DNA of 56,771 nt from Akkermansiaceae bacterium. GTDB lineage: Bacteria > Verrucomicrobiota > Verrucomicrobiia > Verrucomicrobiales > Akkermansiaceae. Location of the stretch: positions 1 to 56,771 of the forward strand of contig JAKMGP010000185.1 in the NCBI GenBank assembly GCA_022424905.1. Direction: 5' to 3'. Position 1 is the first letter of the stretch. Every line of letters starts with the position of its first letter. The notes beneath the pieces are model-generated. The model saw nothing but the letters and a program-made list of their open reading frames with translations, was not told where the DNA came from and made no database searches. Position numbers and translations under genes: made by a program. This document shows, piece after piece, positions 19,136-30,100 of this stretch.

Positions 19136-19888
19136 TCAGGGTTTCCAACGTCGGAAATCCAAGAGATGAAAGGTGAGGAATATGAAGAAAGCACTTGTTG
19201 ATAAATAGAAAACAATTGTTCTTGTATCAATAAGGCCACGAGAAAATTCACGGAGGTGGTTTTGGGAAGAGATGAACTCAAAGAAAGGTGCAGCAGGAAT
19301 CTGATCTCCAAATAATAGGGGGATAAACCCCAAAAAAATATGAAAGATAAGAATCGCGGTGCAAACTACCCCGGCGATAATCTGACTCGAGGTCAGGGCC
19401 GAAGCTAGGCAACCGAAGGCGGTGAAGAGCATTCCCATCAGGGCAATTATAGAAATAGCACCTACCAATTCTCCATTTGTGAAAGGAGGCGGCACATCAG
19501 TCACGACAGTGAAAAGGTAAAAGTGAACGACCGCCACAATCCAGAGAGAAAGGAAGGTCGTATACGCGGCTGAAAACTTCGATAAAATTACCTGCCAAGT
19601 GCGGACCGGAGCTGTGAGGAGCCCCTCAATAGTCCCTGAACGATTCTCTTCAGAAAACAGCCGCATGGTAAGGACTGGAAACAAAAAGAGAAAATAAATC
19701 CCAAAAATTGGGGAAGTAAAGGTGACAAAAACAAGGCTTTCGGGAATAGCATTATCCGAAAACTGCTTGAAGGTAGCAGTGAGAGCGAAGCCTTGCATTA
19801 GGGCTGCAAAGCATAGAATGAGCCAACCGAAGGGACTGAGGAAATATGATTTTAACTCCTTGAAATAGAGAATCCGAAAAATACGCAT
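19136..19888 (-). CDS. ABC-2 type permease, GldF-like
   Basis: This 250-residue inner-membrane protein has six hydrophobic helices and ABC-2 permease hallmarks. It opens with RILYFKELKSYFLSPFGWLI, and has TMRLFSEENRSGTIEGLLTAPVRTWQVILSKF, where the ENRSGTIE segment is the coupling region that contacts the ATPase. It forms the membrane channel of the transporter with the ATPase encoded 12 bases upstream and the GldG-like protein encoded downstream. The start ATG at 19888 gives the family's usual N-terminus, with a cytoplasmic tail before helix 1. The transported substrate is unknown. Confidence 0.92.
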   Translation of the reverse strand: MRIFRILYFKELKSYFLSPFGWLILCFAALMQGFALTATFKQFSDNAIPESLVFVTFTSPIFGIYFLFLFPVLTMRLFSEENRSGTIEGLLTAPVRTWQVILSKFSAAYTTFLSLWIVAVVHFYLFTVVTDVPPPFTNGELVGAISIIALMGMLFTAFGCLASALTSSQIIAGVVCTAILIFHIFLGFIPLLFGDQIPAAPFFEFISSQNHLREFSRGLIDTRTIVFYLSTSAFFIFLTFHLLDFRRWKP

Positions 19889-19900
19889 GAGAATGATGAC

Positions 19901-20833
19901 TTAATCTTTGCGGGTAAGTTCAATAAAAACCTCTTCGAGGGTGCCAATCCGGCGGCTCAGAGAACGGAGGGGCCACTTTTTTTCGGCAGCCAGATTTGCA
20001 ATCTTTAAGCGGGTGTCGGTTTTCGGTGCCGCAAAGACAGTGAAACGATTCCAGTCCCCTTGAAGTGATTCGCCGACTACACGAGTGATCTCTTCGAATT
20101 CTGTCATGATCCCTTCGACCTCGCTTCTTGGAGCTTTGAGTTCCACGGTGACTCGCCCAGCCCTTCGCATCGAGCTGACAAGGTTCTCTGGTGTGTCGGC
20201 AGCCTTAATCTTACCTTCATCGATAATTACAACCTTGTTACAGGTCATTTCGACTTCGCTTAAAATATGGGTCGAAATTAGGATAGTGTGTTTTTCACCA
20301 AGATTTTTGATTAGGCTACGAATCGCTCGGATTTGATTTGGATCTAGGCCGTTCGTAGGCTCGTCCAATATGAGCAAATCTGGCTCATGAATAAGTGCAT
20401 CCGCGAGCCCTACCCGCTGACGGTAGCCCTTGGAAAGAGTCTTGATCATTTTTCGGCGGACATGAGTGAGACCACAGGTTTCCATGACCTCGGACAAGCG
20501 CTTGCGAAGGCGACTCCTCGATAGTCCCTTAAGACCTCCACGGAATCGAAGGTATTCTTTCACCCTCATATCTGTGTAAAGGGGCACATTTTCAGGCATG
20601 TAGCCAATCCGCTTCCGCACCTCGAGGGACTCACGAAAAATATCTTTCCCTGCAATCCGTGCCGCACCCGACGTCGGCGGCAGGAAGCCAGTTAACATTT
20701 TAAGAGTAGTTGACTTACCTGCGCCGTTAGGCCCCAAAAAGCCGACTATTTCTCCCCGAGTGACCTCGAAAGAAATTTGATCGACGGCCTTGTGGCGTCC
20801 ATAGCTTTTACTGAGATTTGAAATCTCGATCAT
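19901..20833 (-). CDS. ABC transporter ATP-binding protein, GldA-like
   Basis: This 310-residue cytoplasmic ATPase has a complete nucleotide-binding domain: Walker A GPNGAGKST (34-42), signature LSKGYRQR (133-140), Walker B LLILDEP (153-159) and the H-loop STHILSE. The C-terminal region (about 220-310) resembles the extension seen in GldA/NatA-type ATPases. It is the first gene of a four-gene minus-strand operon (ATPase, permease, GldG-like, DUF4340) with gaps of about 12 bases. The promoter must lie in the 127 bases shared with divergent sucA. The start ATG at 20833 is supported by the standard MIEISNLSKSYG opening. Confidence 0.93.
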   Translation of the reverse strand: MIEISNLSKSYGRHKAVDQISFEVTRGEIVGFLGPNGAGKSTTLKMLTGFLPPTSGAARIAGKDIFRESLEVRKRIGYMPENVPLYTDMRVKEYLRFRGGLKGLSRSRLRKRLSEVMETCGLTHVRRKMIKTLSKGYRQRVGLADALIHEPDLLILDEPTNGLDPNQIRAIRSLIKNLGEKHTILISTHILSEVEMTCNKVVIIDEGKIKAADTPENLVSSMRRAGRVTVELKAPRSEVEGIMTEFEEITRVVGESLQGDWNRFTVFAAPKTDTRLKIANLAAEKKWPLRSLSRRIGTLEEVFIELTRKD

Positions 20834-20861
20834 GTTTTTTTTAGAGAATCGGTGGTGTGGG

Positions 20862-20890
20862 TTGACTCGCTCTGATGTGCGGATTACCTA
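20862..20890 (+). promoter_or_regulatory. Possible sucA promoter (weak)
   Basis: A TTGACT box at 20862-20867 is followed after 17 bases by TACCTA at 20885-20890, about 70 bases before the sucA start. The -35 is good; the -10 matches the consensus at only two positions, so this is tentative. Confidence 0.25.
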
Positions 20891-20960
20891 ACGGTATTGT
20901 TTAGGCTGTTCCAAGCATGAAAGTCATTCTACCGCGATAAACGTTCTTTCCTAATAACAC

Positions 20961-23747
20961 ATGTCCTCACATATCTCGCCCCGGCTAAATGCCGAACTTT
21001 TGGAGAAAAAATATGAACAATGGAGCGCGGACCCGCGCTCTGTTGAGGAAAATTGGGCTGCCTTTTTCGAGGGATTTGAACTCGGGGCAACGGTCCCCAA
21101 GAAAGGAGGAACTAAGGGAGTGCCTGCGGTGGGAGATGATTCAGCTCGTCTTGACCAGCCTCTTTCTGAGGAACAACTCTCATTCCGGGGGAAAATTGTC
21201 AGTTTGGTCTACAATTATCGGACCCTCGGCCACACTCAGGCTCACATTAATCCCTTACAAGACTCTGGGCCAGTAAACCCGCGTCTTGAGTTGAAGGCAT
21301 TTGGATTCACGACCGAAGACTTGGATCGGGAAGCTGCGACCCAGTTTTTCAGGGAAGGGCAGACAAATAAGTTAAGCGATTTAGAAGAATCGCTCAAAAG
21401 GACTTATTCGGGAAAGATCGGCTTTGAATTCATGCACATCCATAATACGCAGGTCCGTGATTGGATTCGGCGACGGATCGAAGATAAGGTTTACGCTTCA
21501 CCGATTAGCAACGACGATAGCAGGAAGGCGCTTCGGTGGTTGATGGAATCTGAGCTTTTTGAAAGTTTCCTGGGTAAGAAATTCCTCGGGGAGAAGAGGT
21601 TTTCTTTAGAGGGAAGCGAGGGGCTCATGATCCTTTTGAATCGTATTCTGGAAGGTTGCCCTTCTTCAGGAATCAAGGAGATAGAGATGGGAATGGCCCA
21701 CCGGGGACGTCTCAATGTCCTCGCTCACTTCGTGAAGAAGTCTATTTCCACGCTCCTTTACGAATTTACACCAAATTACGTTCCTGATCTCGTTGCGGGC
21801 GACGGAGATGTTAAATACCACCTTGGCTACGAAAAAGTTCGTAAATTAGAAGATGGAGAGGTCCGCGTAAGCCTCGCGGCTAACCCGAGCCATCTTGAAG
21901 CAGTCAATCCAGTTGTCGAAGGAAAGGCCCGGGCCCGCCAGCGTATGATTGGAGATGATGGCGCAAAGACTGACCGGAAAGTAGTTCTTCCTCTTTTAAT
22001 CCATGGGGATGCCGCTTTTGCGGGCCAGGGGCCAGTTGCTGAGGTTCTTAATCTCTCGCAACTTGGTGGTTACCGGACCGGTGGGACCATTCACTTGGTC
22101 GTGAACAATCAGATTGGATTCACAACCATGCCTGAGGATGCTCGTTCTTCTTCTTATGCGACCGACGTTGCCAAGATGATTGAAGCACCAATTTTGCACG
22201 TAAATGGAGAGCGCCCAGAAGAATTAATTTGGGCGGCGGAATTCGCTCTCGAATTCCGCCAAATTTGGGGCCGCGATGTTGTGATCGATATGTATTGCTA
22301 CCGTCGTCAGGGTCATAACGAGACTGACCAAGCAGCATTCACCCAGCCTCACATCTATCGTAAGATTTCAGGGCGCAAGACCGCTGGCCAACTTTATCTC
22401 GACGAGTTGATTGCCTCCTCAGTTCTTACGGTCGGAGAAGGGCAGGAACTTCACGACGAAATCTGGAACGGGCTTGACGCTGGGCTCGAAGAGATGCGTA
22501 AGAATGAACAGGAAGGGAACCTTAATATTTATACTGGGTCCACTGCAGAGACACAGCCGCCGTATTCCAATGATCCGGTCGTGACTGGGATTTCGCTAGA
22601 TCGCCTTCAGCATATCGGAAAAGTCCTTACCACGATTCCAGAAGGATTTCAGCTACATCCAACGCTTGCTAAGCGCTTTGTGCCACGCCGCGGCGAAGCC
22701 CTGCTAAATGGAGGCCCGTTCGACTGGGCCTTTGCAGAGGCTCTCGCCTTTGGTGGCTTGTTAACTGAAGGTTTTCCTGTAAGGCTTTCGGGTCAGGATT
22801 GCCGGCGAGGAACCTTTAGTCAGCGCCACGCGGTTTTATATGATTACGAAACACGAGAGCGTTACGTTCCTCTGTGCAACCTTAGCGATGATCAGGAGAA
22901 GTTCTGCGTCTATAACAGTCTCCTTTCTGAAGCTGCTGTGCTTGGATTCGATTATGGTTACACCCTTGGTTGCTCGAAAATGTTGATTATCTGGGAGGCA
23001 CAATTTGGTGACTTCGCGAATGGGGCTCAGGTATTGATCGATCAATTTATTTCTTCTGCAGAATCAAAATGGCAAACTCCAAGCTCGCTCGTAATGCTTC
23101 TGCCTCATGGGTATGAGGGGATGGGTCCCGAGCATTCCAGCGCCCGACTCGAGAGATTTTTACAACTATGTGCCGAGAAAAACATGATCGTGGGTAATTT
23201 TACAACACCCGCTCAATATTTCCACGCCCTACGTCGCCAGAAACATTCTCCGACTCGAAAGCCCTTAATCGTGATGACCCCCAAGAGTCTATTGACTAAT
23301 CCACGAGCGGTCTCGCAGGTTGAGGACTTCCTTGATGACACTTCATTTCAGGAGGTACTCCCTGACAATTACGGGTTCGAAAAGCCAGAGAACGTCTCCC
23401 GTGTCGTCTTCTGCTCTGGTAAAGTCTACTACGATATTCTGGCCTATCGGGAAGAAAACGGAATCAAGAATGTTGCGATCGTTCGTATCGAGCAGTTATA
23501 TCCATTCCATATCGAAGCGCTTAAGCAGGCAATCAGCCCATACAGTTCCGCGAAGAAGTTCGTCTGGTGCCAAGAAGAACCTCTCAACATGGGAGCTTGG
23601 AGTTACATCCAGCCCCGACTCAAGAAGGCCACTGGCAGGAGAGCTCGGTATGCGGGCCGCGATCGTGCCTCAAGTCCTTCTACAGGTTCCAAAGCCGTCC
23701 ATAAACGCGAGCAAAAGATGCTCTGCGAAGAAGCCTTTTCAGTTTAA
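20961..23747 (+). CDS. sucA: 2-oxoglutarate dehydrogenase E1 component
   Basis: This 928-residue thiamine-diphosphate enzyme decarboxylates 2-oxoglutarate in the TCA cycle and passes the succinyl group to the lipoyl arm of SucB. The N-terminal E2-binding-type segment is present ([22 protein letters not shown], about 18-39). Core motifs are GMAHRGRLN (244-252), GDAAFAGQG (349-357) and NNQIGFTT (382-389). The C-terminal half has the transketolase-like [19 protein letters not shown] and [22 protein letters not shown]. The ATG at 20961 is the first in frame and gives the usual N-terminus. The sucB start follows after seven bases, so translation is probably coupled. The E3 gene (lpd) is not in the window. 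Confidence 0.97.
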   Translation: MSSHISPRLNAELLEKKYEQWSADPRSVEENWAAFFEGFELGATVPKKGGTKGVPAVGDDSARLDQPLSEEQLSFRGKIVSLVYNYRTLGHTQAHINPLQDSGPVNPRLELKAFGFTTEDLDREAATQFFREGQTNKLSDLEESLKRTYSGKIGFEFMHIHNTQVRDWIRRRIEDKVYASPISNDDSRKALRWLMESELFESFLGKKFLGEKRFSLEGSEGLMILLNRILEGCPSSGIKEIEMGMAHRGRLNVLAHFVKKSISTLLYEFTPNYVPDLVAGDGDVKYHLGYEKVRKLEDGEVRVSLAANPSHLEAVNPVVEGKARARQRMIGDDGAKTDRKVVLPLLIHGDAAFAGQGPVAEVLNLSQLGGYRTGGTIHLVVNNQIGFTTMPEDARSSSYATDVAKMIEAPILHVNGERPEELIWAAEFALEFRQIWGRDVVIDMYCYRRQGHNETDQAAFTQPHIYRKISGRKTAGQLYLDELIASSVLTVGEGQELHDEIWNGLDAGLEEMRKNEQEGNLNIYTGSTAETQPPYSNDPVVTGISLDRLQHIGKVLTTIPEGFQLHPTLAKRFVPRRGEALLNGGPFDWAFAEALAFGGLLTEGFPVRLSGQDCRRGTFSQRHAVLYDYETRERYVPLCNLSDDQEKFCVYNSLLSEAAVLGFDYGYTLGCSKMLIIWEAQFGDFANGAQVLIDQFISSAESKWQTPSSLVMLLPHGYEGMGPEHSSARLERFLQLCAEKNMIVGNFTTPAQYFHALRRQKHSPTRKPLIVMTPKSLLTNPRAVSQVEDFLDDTSFQEVLPDNYGFEKPENVSRVVFCSGKVYYDILAYREENGIKNVAIVRIEQLYPFHIEALKQAISPYSSAKKFVWCQEEPLNMGAWSYIQPRLKKATGRRARYAGRDRASSPSTGSKAVHKREQKMLCEEAFSV

Positions 23748-23754
23748 CAGACCA

Positions 23755-25128
23755 ATGCCCTACCAAATAAAAATCCCCTCAGTCGGAGAATCAGTCGTCT
23801 CCGCGCTTGTTGCAAGATGGCATATCGCCGACGGGGCTAGTGTTGAAAAGGGGCAAGTTCTTGTCACACTTGAGACAGACAAGATTTCGAATGAGCTGGA
23901 GGCTGAAGTTGCCGGAAAGATCTCGGTCACTATTCCTGAAGGTGAAGAAGTCGAGATTGGGACAGTGATCGGCTCGATCGACGAAGCCGCTGTAAGTGAG
24001 GTCGTTCCTTCCTCAGAACTGGCTCAATCCCCACCAGAGAAATCCTCAGCAGAAACGCTAGGATCTAAGGGCGAAAGAATCGATATCACCGTTCCGGCTG
24101 CCGGCGAGTCTATCACATCAGCCACCGTAGCAGCTTGGGCGGTATCCAATCATGATTACGTAGAGAAAGGGCAGTCTCTTGTTTCGCTGGACACAGACAA
24201 AGTCTCGAGCGAGTTGGAGGCAGAAGTTTCCGGAATCGTTACGATCGAAGTCGCCGAAGGCGCTGAAGTCTCGATTGGCGAGAAGTTGGGATCTATCGAG
24301 ATTTCCACGGCGCCGATCTCATCGAACCCTCAGGCTCCATCACCCGAGTTGACCAGCCTTGAATCGCCGGGCACGCAGGGCTCACTGCCTACTACGTGCA
24401 TCTCGAATCCGGACGGTGAGAGCGATGAACCGAGGGTGACTCGAAGGAAAATGACGCCTCTTCGTCGTAAAATTGCCCAACATTTGGTGAATGCCCAGCA
24501 GACGGCTGCTATCCTTACGACTTTTAACGAGGTCGATATGACTGAAGTCATGAAGTTGAGGAAAGCGGTTCAAGAGGAGTTTGTTGCTAAGCATGGTGTG
24601 AAACTTGGCTTCATGTCTCTTTTCACGAAGGCGGTTGTTCAAGCCCTCAAGGATATCCCTTCCATTAATGCACGCATCGAAGATGACCACATTATCGAGA
24701 ATCATTTTCATGATATTGGAATCGCGATTGGAACTGAGAAGGGGTTAATTGTTCCTGTCGTTAGGGATTGCGACCAAAAATCTTTTGCGCAAATCGAGAA
24801 AGATATTATCGAATACGCGCTCCGATCAAAAGAAGGAAAGATTGAACTTTCAGATCTTTCCGGAGGCGTCTTCACAATTTCTAACGGAGGTGTTTACGGC
24901 TCGCTGTTGAGCACTCCGATCCTGAATCCCCCCCAGAGTGGAATTCTTGGTATGCACACCATCCAGCAACGCCCAATGGCGGTGAACGGCAAGGTGGAAA
25001 TTCGACCAATGATGTATCTCGCCTTAAGTTATGACCATCGTCTTGTTGACGGAAAAGAAGCGGTCAGTTTTTTGATCCGGATAAAAGATTGCCTAGAAAA
25101 TCCAACCCGAATGATGCTGGAGATGTGA
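23755..25128 (+). CDS. sucB: Dihydrolipoamide succinyltransferase (E2o) with two lipoyl domains and no visible subunit-binding domain
   Basis: The true start is the ATG at 23755 (457 residues); the upstream part of the open frame lies inside sucA. Two lipoyl domains are present, at about 1-76 and 107-183, with lipoyl lysines K43 (ETDKIS) and K149 (DTDKVS). The acyltransferase core (about 229-457) carries SYDHRLVDG with catalytic H428 and D432. Between them is only a Pro/Ser/Thr-rich linker (about 184-228). The usual peripheral subunit-binding domain (PAVRRLxxE...GTGxxGRxxKxD) is not visible. It transfers succinyl groups to CoA in the 2-oxoglutarate dehydrogenase complex. A branched-chain or pyruvate E2 is a less likely alternative because sucA is directly upstream. 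Confidence 0.93.
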   Translation: MPYQIKIPSVGESVVSALVARWHIADGASVEKGQVLVTLETDKISNELEAEVAGKISVTIPEGEEVEIGTVIGSIDEAAVSEVVPSSELAQSPPEKSSAETLGSKGERIDITVPAAGESITSATVAAWAVSNHDYVEKGQSLVSLDTDKVSSELEAEVSGIVTIEVAEGAEVSIGEKLGSIEISTAPISSNPQAPSPELTSLESPGTQGSLPTTCISNPDGESDEPRVTRRKMTPLRRKIAQHLVNAQQTAAILTTFNEVDMTEVMKLRKAVQEEFVAKHGVKLGFMSLFTKAVVQALKDIPSINARIEDDHIIENHFHDIGIAIGTEKGLIVPVVRDCDQKSFAQIEKDIIEYALRSKEGKIELSDLSGGVFTISNGGVYGSLLSTPILNPPQSGILGMHTIQQRPMAVNGKVEIRPMMYLALSYDHRLVDGKEAVSFLIRIKDCLENPTRMMLEM

Positions 25129-25180
25129 TCTCGGCTCACCGATCGATGTTGTGTTGAAAAACGTCATATGGAGCTGGGGG

Positions 25181-25681
25181 TTACTCTCGATCTGGCCACA
25201 AGAGGTCGTCCTCGGTATAAGGAATCTTGTCTGGTCCTGCGGATCGGAGTTCTAAGAGTTTTCGAGAAATCGGATGGGGAATTAACGGCGAATTCCAGCG
25301 ATCTACCAGTTGTCCTTTTCCGTTTAAAGCTGAACCATTTTTGGCCAGAAAAGGCATTCGGTGCGAATTATTCCCGTGAAGGAAAAGAACAAGATCTTCA
25401 TTGGTAGAATAGTCCGCAGTATCTCGCTCTTTGACTAAGAGAAAAACACTATCGATATAATGGGCCATCATTGCGAGATCCTCCACAGCCGAGGTATTTT
25501 CCCCAGCATATCCCGCCAACATTGTATCCGAGAGAACGGAATCAGCGGGCTCTTCTGAGAAGACAGGATCGCCATATACCCTCGGAGCACCGTCTAGCGT
25601 TTCAAGCTCGGCCCCACGTTGGCTAATTAACACGCCCAGAATGATGAGGGCCACGCAAGCTCCAAAGATCCGTAAATTCAT
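25181..25681 (-). CDS. Small membrane-anchored protein with pseudopilin (GspG)-like C-terminal part
   Basis: The 166-residue protein has an N-terminal hydrophobic segment (IFGACVALIILGVLISQ). Its C-terminal portion, LVDRWNSPLIPHPISRKLLELRSAGPDKIPYTEDDL, resembles the type II secretion major pseudopilin end, where a D-x-W-x-x-P strand precedes an acidic calcium-binding loop. The N-terminus lacks a clear prepilin peptidase site (G before F/M and E at +5), so it may be a simple anchored protein. Its ATG abuts the stop of the DUF1501 gene with no spacer, so the genes are probably coupled in one operon. The function is unknown. Confidence 0.72.
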   Translation of the reverse strand: MNLRIFGACVALIILGVLISQRGAELETLDGAPRVYGDPVFSEEPADSVLSDTMLAGYAGENTSAVEDLAMMAHYIDSVFLLVKERDTADYSTNEDLVLFLHGNNSHRMPFLAKNGSALNGKGQLVDRWNSPLIPHPISRKLLELRSAGPDKIPYTEDDLLWPDRE

Positions 25682-27154
25682 CTAATAGGCATCAGGTTTC
25701 AAAAAGCCTATCGGCAAAGTCGAGGGATCGCGCGGCTCGGCATCCCTAACATCATAAAAATTGCTAAGATTCGGAAGAACCTGCTCGAATTTTGCCCGTC
25801 CCTCCAGCCCAAACCAAAGGAGTAATTCGGCGACAAGTGCGTCGACCGAAGTTGTTGGAAGAATTCGTCCGCCACGACCAACGTCATCCGGCGAATCAAA
25901 GGCGAGGCTGGGGAATCGGCCGAGGACTTGCCCCCCACTAACAGGGCCTCCCATCACAAATTGATTACCACCCCAAGCATGGTCCGACCCCGAGCCATTC
26001 GAACGAAGAGTGCGGGCAAAATCCGACGCCGAAAATGTAATCACAGAATCAGCGAGCCCACAGTTTTCAAGCCCCTTTTGAAATGCGGCAAGGGCCGGAG
26101 TAAGCTCAGCGAGAAGGTCTTGCTGAGGTTGAATGAGTGAGCTGTGGTGATCCCACCCTCCACGGGAAACAAAAATGGTCTGCCGCCTCAATCCAAGTTT
26201 GGCGCGGAGCGCAATAGTTTTGAGGGTGGCTAAAAGGTTTCGTCCAATCCCGGAATCGGGGAAAACAACCCCAGAAAAATCTTCCTGAAGAGCGTCAAAT
26301 TCACCTTGAATAAACTCTTGTTGATCGAGGCTTTGGTCCGTGAGCTCAGCAAAGGCTTTTTCCATCAGATTAGCGTAACGCTGCTCCATCATCGACCGGA
26401 GCGCGAGATTTTTAAGGGCAGTGGGATGGTTGGTTCCACTCTTTTGGGAAAAAGTCAAAGCACCCCGACTGGTCATTACAAATTGCTGGGTATTTCTACC
26501 CACTTGAAAAATATTATTACCAGCGAGCGAGATGCTCATTGAAGTCCTTGAGCCCCCATTTGACTGATCGTGCAAGATATCAGCGACGCGCCCGGCCCAT
26601 CCAGTTAAGTTAACATCACCTTGTGGTAATGAGGTCTGCCACTGCTCGGCTTGGTCGCTGTGGGAAAAGAGACCACGGGGTCGGGGCTTGAGGCGATCAT
26701 TATATTCGCTCTTCGTCATCGGCTCGATGAGGGTTCCGATATTAGAGATAAAGGAAAGTCTTCGCGGTCCCTCGGGTGTCCCGCTTCCATTAAAGAGCTC
26801 TTGCAGCTCACCCATGGAGGGATGAATCGCATATTCTTGCCCGTCACCGGTTACGACCTGACTCAAAGGCAGTAGGGACTGACGAGGGAGAGCGAGGTTG
26901 GTTCGAGTTGCTGCATAATCCGCATATCGTGTCGTGTCGTTAGGTACGAGAACGTTATAGGAATCAATTCCACCGTGGAGATAGAGACACACCAGCGTCT
27001 TCCGGTCTTCTGAATCAGTTGGTAGATCTGCCGCAACTGCATTATTAGCCACCTTGAGACTCAGAAGAGTCGACATAATAGAGGCTGATCCCAGAGCTGC
27101 ACAGGCGCTTTCGCCAAGGAAGGAACGACGAGAGATTTTTTCAAGTGAAGACAT
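25682..27154 (-). CDS. DUF1501 family protein, Tat-exported
   Basis: The 490-residue protein begins with a twin-arginine signal (SRRSFLGESACAALGSASIM, R9-R10). The DUF1501 core follows: KTLVCLYLHGGIDSYNVLVP, SRGGWDHH and VITFSASDFARTLRSNGSGSDHAWGGNQFVMGG. The alkaline-phosphatase-like fold of the family and the conserved D-H pairs suggest a metal site, but no activity is established. DUF1501 and DUF1800 genes are found together widely in Planctomycetota and Verrucomicrobiota, and are thought to act on exported or surface material. Here the gene follows the DUF1800 gene by 16 bases and precedes the pseudopilin-like gene directly. Confidence 0.93.
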   Translation of the reverse strand: MSSLEKISRRSFLGESACAALGSASIMSTLLSLKVANNAVAADLPTDSEDRKTLVCLYLHGGIDSYNVLVPNDTTRYADYAATRTNLALPRQSLLPLSQVVTGDGQEYAIHPSMGELQELFNGSGTPEGPRRLSFISNIGTLIEPMTKSEYNDRLKPRPRGLFSHSDQAEQWQTSLPQGDVNLTGWAGRVADILHDQSNGGSRTSMSISLAGNNIFQVGRNTQQFVMTSRGALTFSQKSGTNHPTALKNLALRSMMEQRYANLMEKAFAELTDQSLDQQEFIQGEFDALQEDFSGVVFPDSGIGRNLLATLKTIALRAKLGLRRQTIFVSRGGWDHHSSLIQPQQDLLAELTPALAAFQKGLENCGLADSVITFSASDFARTLRSNGSGSDHAWGGNQFVMGGPVSGGQVLGRFPSLAFDSPDDVGRGGRILPTTSVDALVAELLLWFGLEGRAKFEQVLPNLSNFYDVRDAEPRDPSTLPIGFLKPDAY

Positions 27155-27170
27155 ATTAGTATCTATCAGT

Positions 27171-30100
27171 CTAGCGTTGCACAGTCCCCTCGGGTGACAT
27201 CATGGCGAGGTAAAGTGCAAGGCGAGCTTTTTCTACAGGGTCAGAGATTGTGGTGTTAGCGAGGTTGGATTTAATGATGGACCTAGTCTTGGCCTTCATA
27301 CCTCCAGCACAAACAACAATATTGAGATAGTCTAGAAGGGTATCAGAATCTTCAAGGTGAGGCATAAAATCCTCGTAACTAGGCACGAAATGATAGCGCC
27401 CATTGATACGAAAGCCTCGGTCGGCTATCTCCCAAAAGCGATTAGGGACCGATATGAGCGTGTAGGAATTGGCGATTTCAAAAGCCGGACCATCTAGGCC
27501 TGCTGAGCCAAGGCTGCCGGGCGGCGAGTAGTCTGGCCGATAGAAATTAAATACCGTTGGCGAGTTCATCGGCATTTGAAGAGTGTCATCAAAGTAGTTT
27601 CCATAATCCCACCAGACGACATCACCAGACCGATTCATTTTGGTAAGCTTTGCGAGATGCATTGTGCGGATTACAGGCTCACGGAAAAGCCCGAACCTAG
27701 GTGAAGTAGCGACAGCCGGATCACGAGCCTCTACATCCATTAAAATCGCTTTTACTACCGAGCCGAGGTCACCCCGAACCCCTTTTCCATTATCGGTAAA
27801 GATCGAGGAGACCCGCTCCACATAGGATGGCGTTGGATTACTCGTCACAAGGAATTGGATCAGTGAACGAGAAATGAAGGGAGCACAATTTGGATGCTCA
27901 AAAAGATGCCTGATAGCATCACGAATATCCTGCATTCCATTTTCTTTGTTTGGAGTTCTGGCAGGTATGATAAAACCATTGAGCAACCTTTTCTCGCCAA
28001 AGTCATGTTTGGCAGGGAAGAGCTCCATTGGCACAAGATGCTCCTGATCCTGTTTAATTTGAATACCCCAGCCGTTGTTAGCGAACCAGAGACCTGTCAT
28101 CACTCGCGCCAACTCAGTGATGGCGTCGTTATCGTAAGTGGCGATTTGATCGCCTTTATCATCAAGCTTATATGTACCATTCTGGTTAAGTTCCCAGAGA
28201 CCGATCGTGAATAGTTGCATGACCTCCCTCGCGTAATTTTCGTCAGGATAGCGATTGATAGAAGGATCAGGTGGCAAATTACCAACGTGTGAAAGATAGC
28301 GCCCCATGTTGGCATCAAGGGTTACTCCCATCAATAGGTCGTAGTAGTTGCCGAAAGCATACTCAACAAGTCTGTCGTAATAGCGGGCAAGACTGCGAAC
28401 GTTTTGGTCAATGCTTCCATCTTGGCGCGAAATCACAAGAATCTGCGATAATGCAAAAGCAACTCTTTGGCGGAGTTGGTCAGGGCCCGAAATTGCGGCG
28501 CGAGCAAAAGCTGTCTGAAGGTTTTCATCCTCAATTCGTATATCATTATTAGTGCGGTAGGTCTTATCGATCCGGGCGCCATTCAAGTCATCCTCGATCT
28601 CTTTAATGTAGCTTTCATGGTAGGTTATTGGTTGGGTTTCGATCTGTGTGTCGATCCAACCCTCGATGCCTTGTCTCCGAACATCTTCAATCTCAGACAT
28701 GGTTGGTCCAAACGAACCTTGGAGTAAAAGACGAGAAGCCTCAGTGCGCGTTGGAGTAGCGACAGAAAGACCCTTCAATAAAGATACTCGATTGGCGAAT
28801 CTCTCCAGAAAAACTGCCTGGTCGCCAGCGATTTCCCCATCTGGGGTTCCGTCTCCATTTTCATCGTAGCTTACTGGACGCCCGAGGGAATTGGATGCTG
28901 AAGATGCGGAGCCAAGAACATTTTCTTCCCAGTCATTCAAGCCGTCTGAATCGAGATCGCGATCCGAGACTGAAACGCGAAAGAATTCGCGAGGGCCAGC
29001 TAAGGGGAGAGTAAGATTGAAGTCGCTTCCATCCAAGGTGAGATCGTCCTGAGATAGTCTAAACTCTTTAAGGTTGGTCGAGGAGAAGACGTGTTGTGAT
29101 TTCAAAATCAATCGGGGGAAGCGAAGATTGATTGAATGAGGCACTTCGGAATTTTCAGCGATGATTCTAAAGCTTGATTTAGAATCAAAAGGGTCGGTGC
29201 CCAGTTTAGCTTCATCTTCGTTAGTGAGTCCGTCTCCGTCTTCGTCGTCGGCTGGTTTTAGATCTCCTACTCCAAATCTAGCCTCCCAGAGATCCGACAT
29301 GCGATTGTTATTCAAGTCGGTAACCCCAATATCCTTCTGATGATAACGTGGTGGCATCGAATCCGCTGAGTTTGGATCTGTGAATTGGGCTGCTTCCTGG
29401 AAGTCATTGACACCATCGCCATCACTATCCCTCTGAGAGGGGTCAGTTCCCAAAATTGATTCGAGAAGGTTTGAAAGACCGTCGGAGTCTTTGTCGATTA
29501 GAGCGTCAGAAGAGTTATTAGCGGCAAGTCCATGGATGAGTTCAAATGAGTCACTCATTCCATCATTATCCGCATCCGCGCAATGAGCGAGTCCATTGAG
29601 CCTTTCTACTGGAGTCGTTGAACGGTAGAGTTGCAATCCCTGACTAAGGCCTATTTTTGAACTTCCTGAATCATTACCGATCCCCCAAGTTGCTGATTGA
29701 TCTGTCAGTGAAGGATCAGCTTCACAACCCACAAATTCGTGCTCGGCGATAGTCGTGCCCGACTTTTGATTAATAATCGAAAAGTTAACCTTCCAATCGT
29801 TACTCTCGCCTGGAGTCTTTATCGCTTGGACTTGGAAGGTGAGTGGATCAGAGGTGTCGCAGGAGCCAAATCCCGTAAAACCAAGGGCTTTGGTAAGATC
29901 TTTTCGGTAATCGGCATACTGTAAGTTTTTACCATTTCGAAAGAAGCTTCCCTGAGCTTGCGAGTTGACATAAAAAACAATCTTCTGATTCTGCCGAAAT
30001 AGCCTCAATCGAAGTGCGTTGGTAACACCAACTGAAAGGTTGTCGACCCTCCAGTCAATGAAGTCCCTATTTATTCCACCTCTATTGCTTTGAACTCCGT

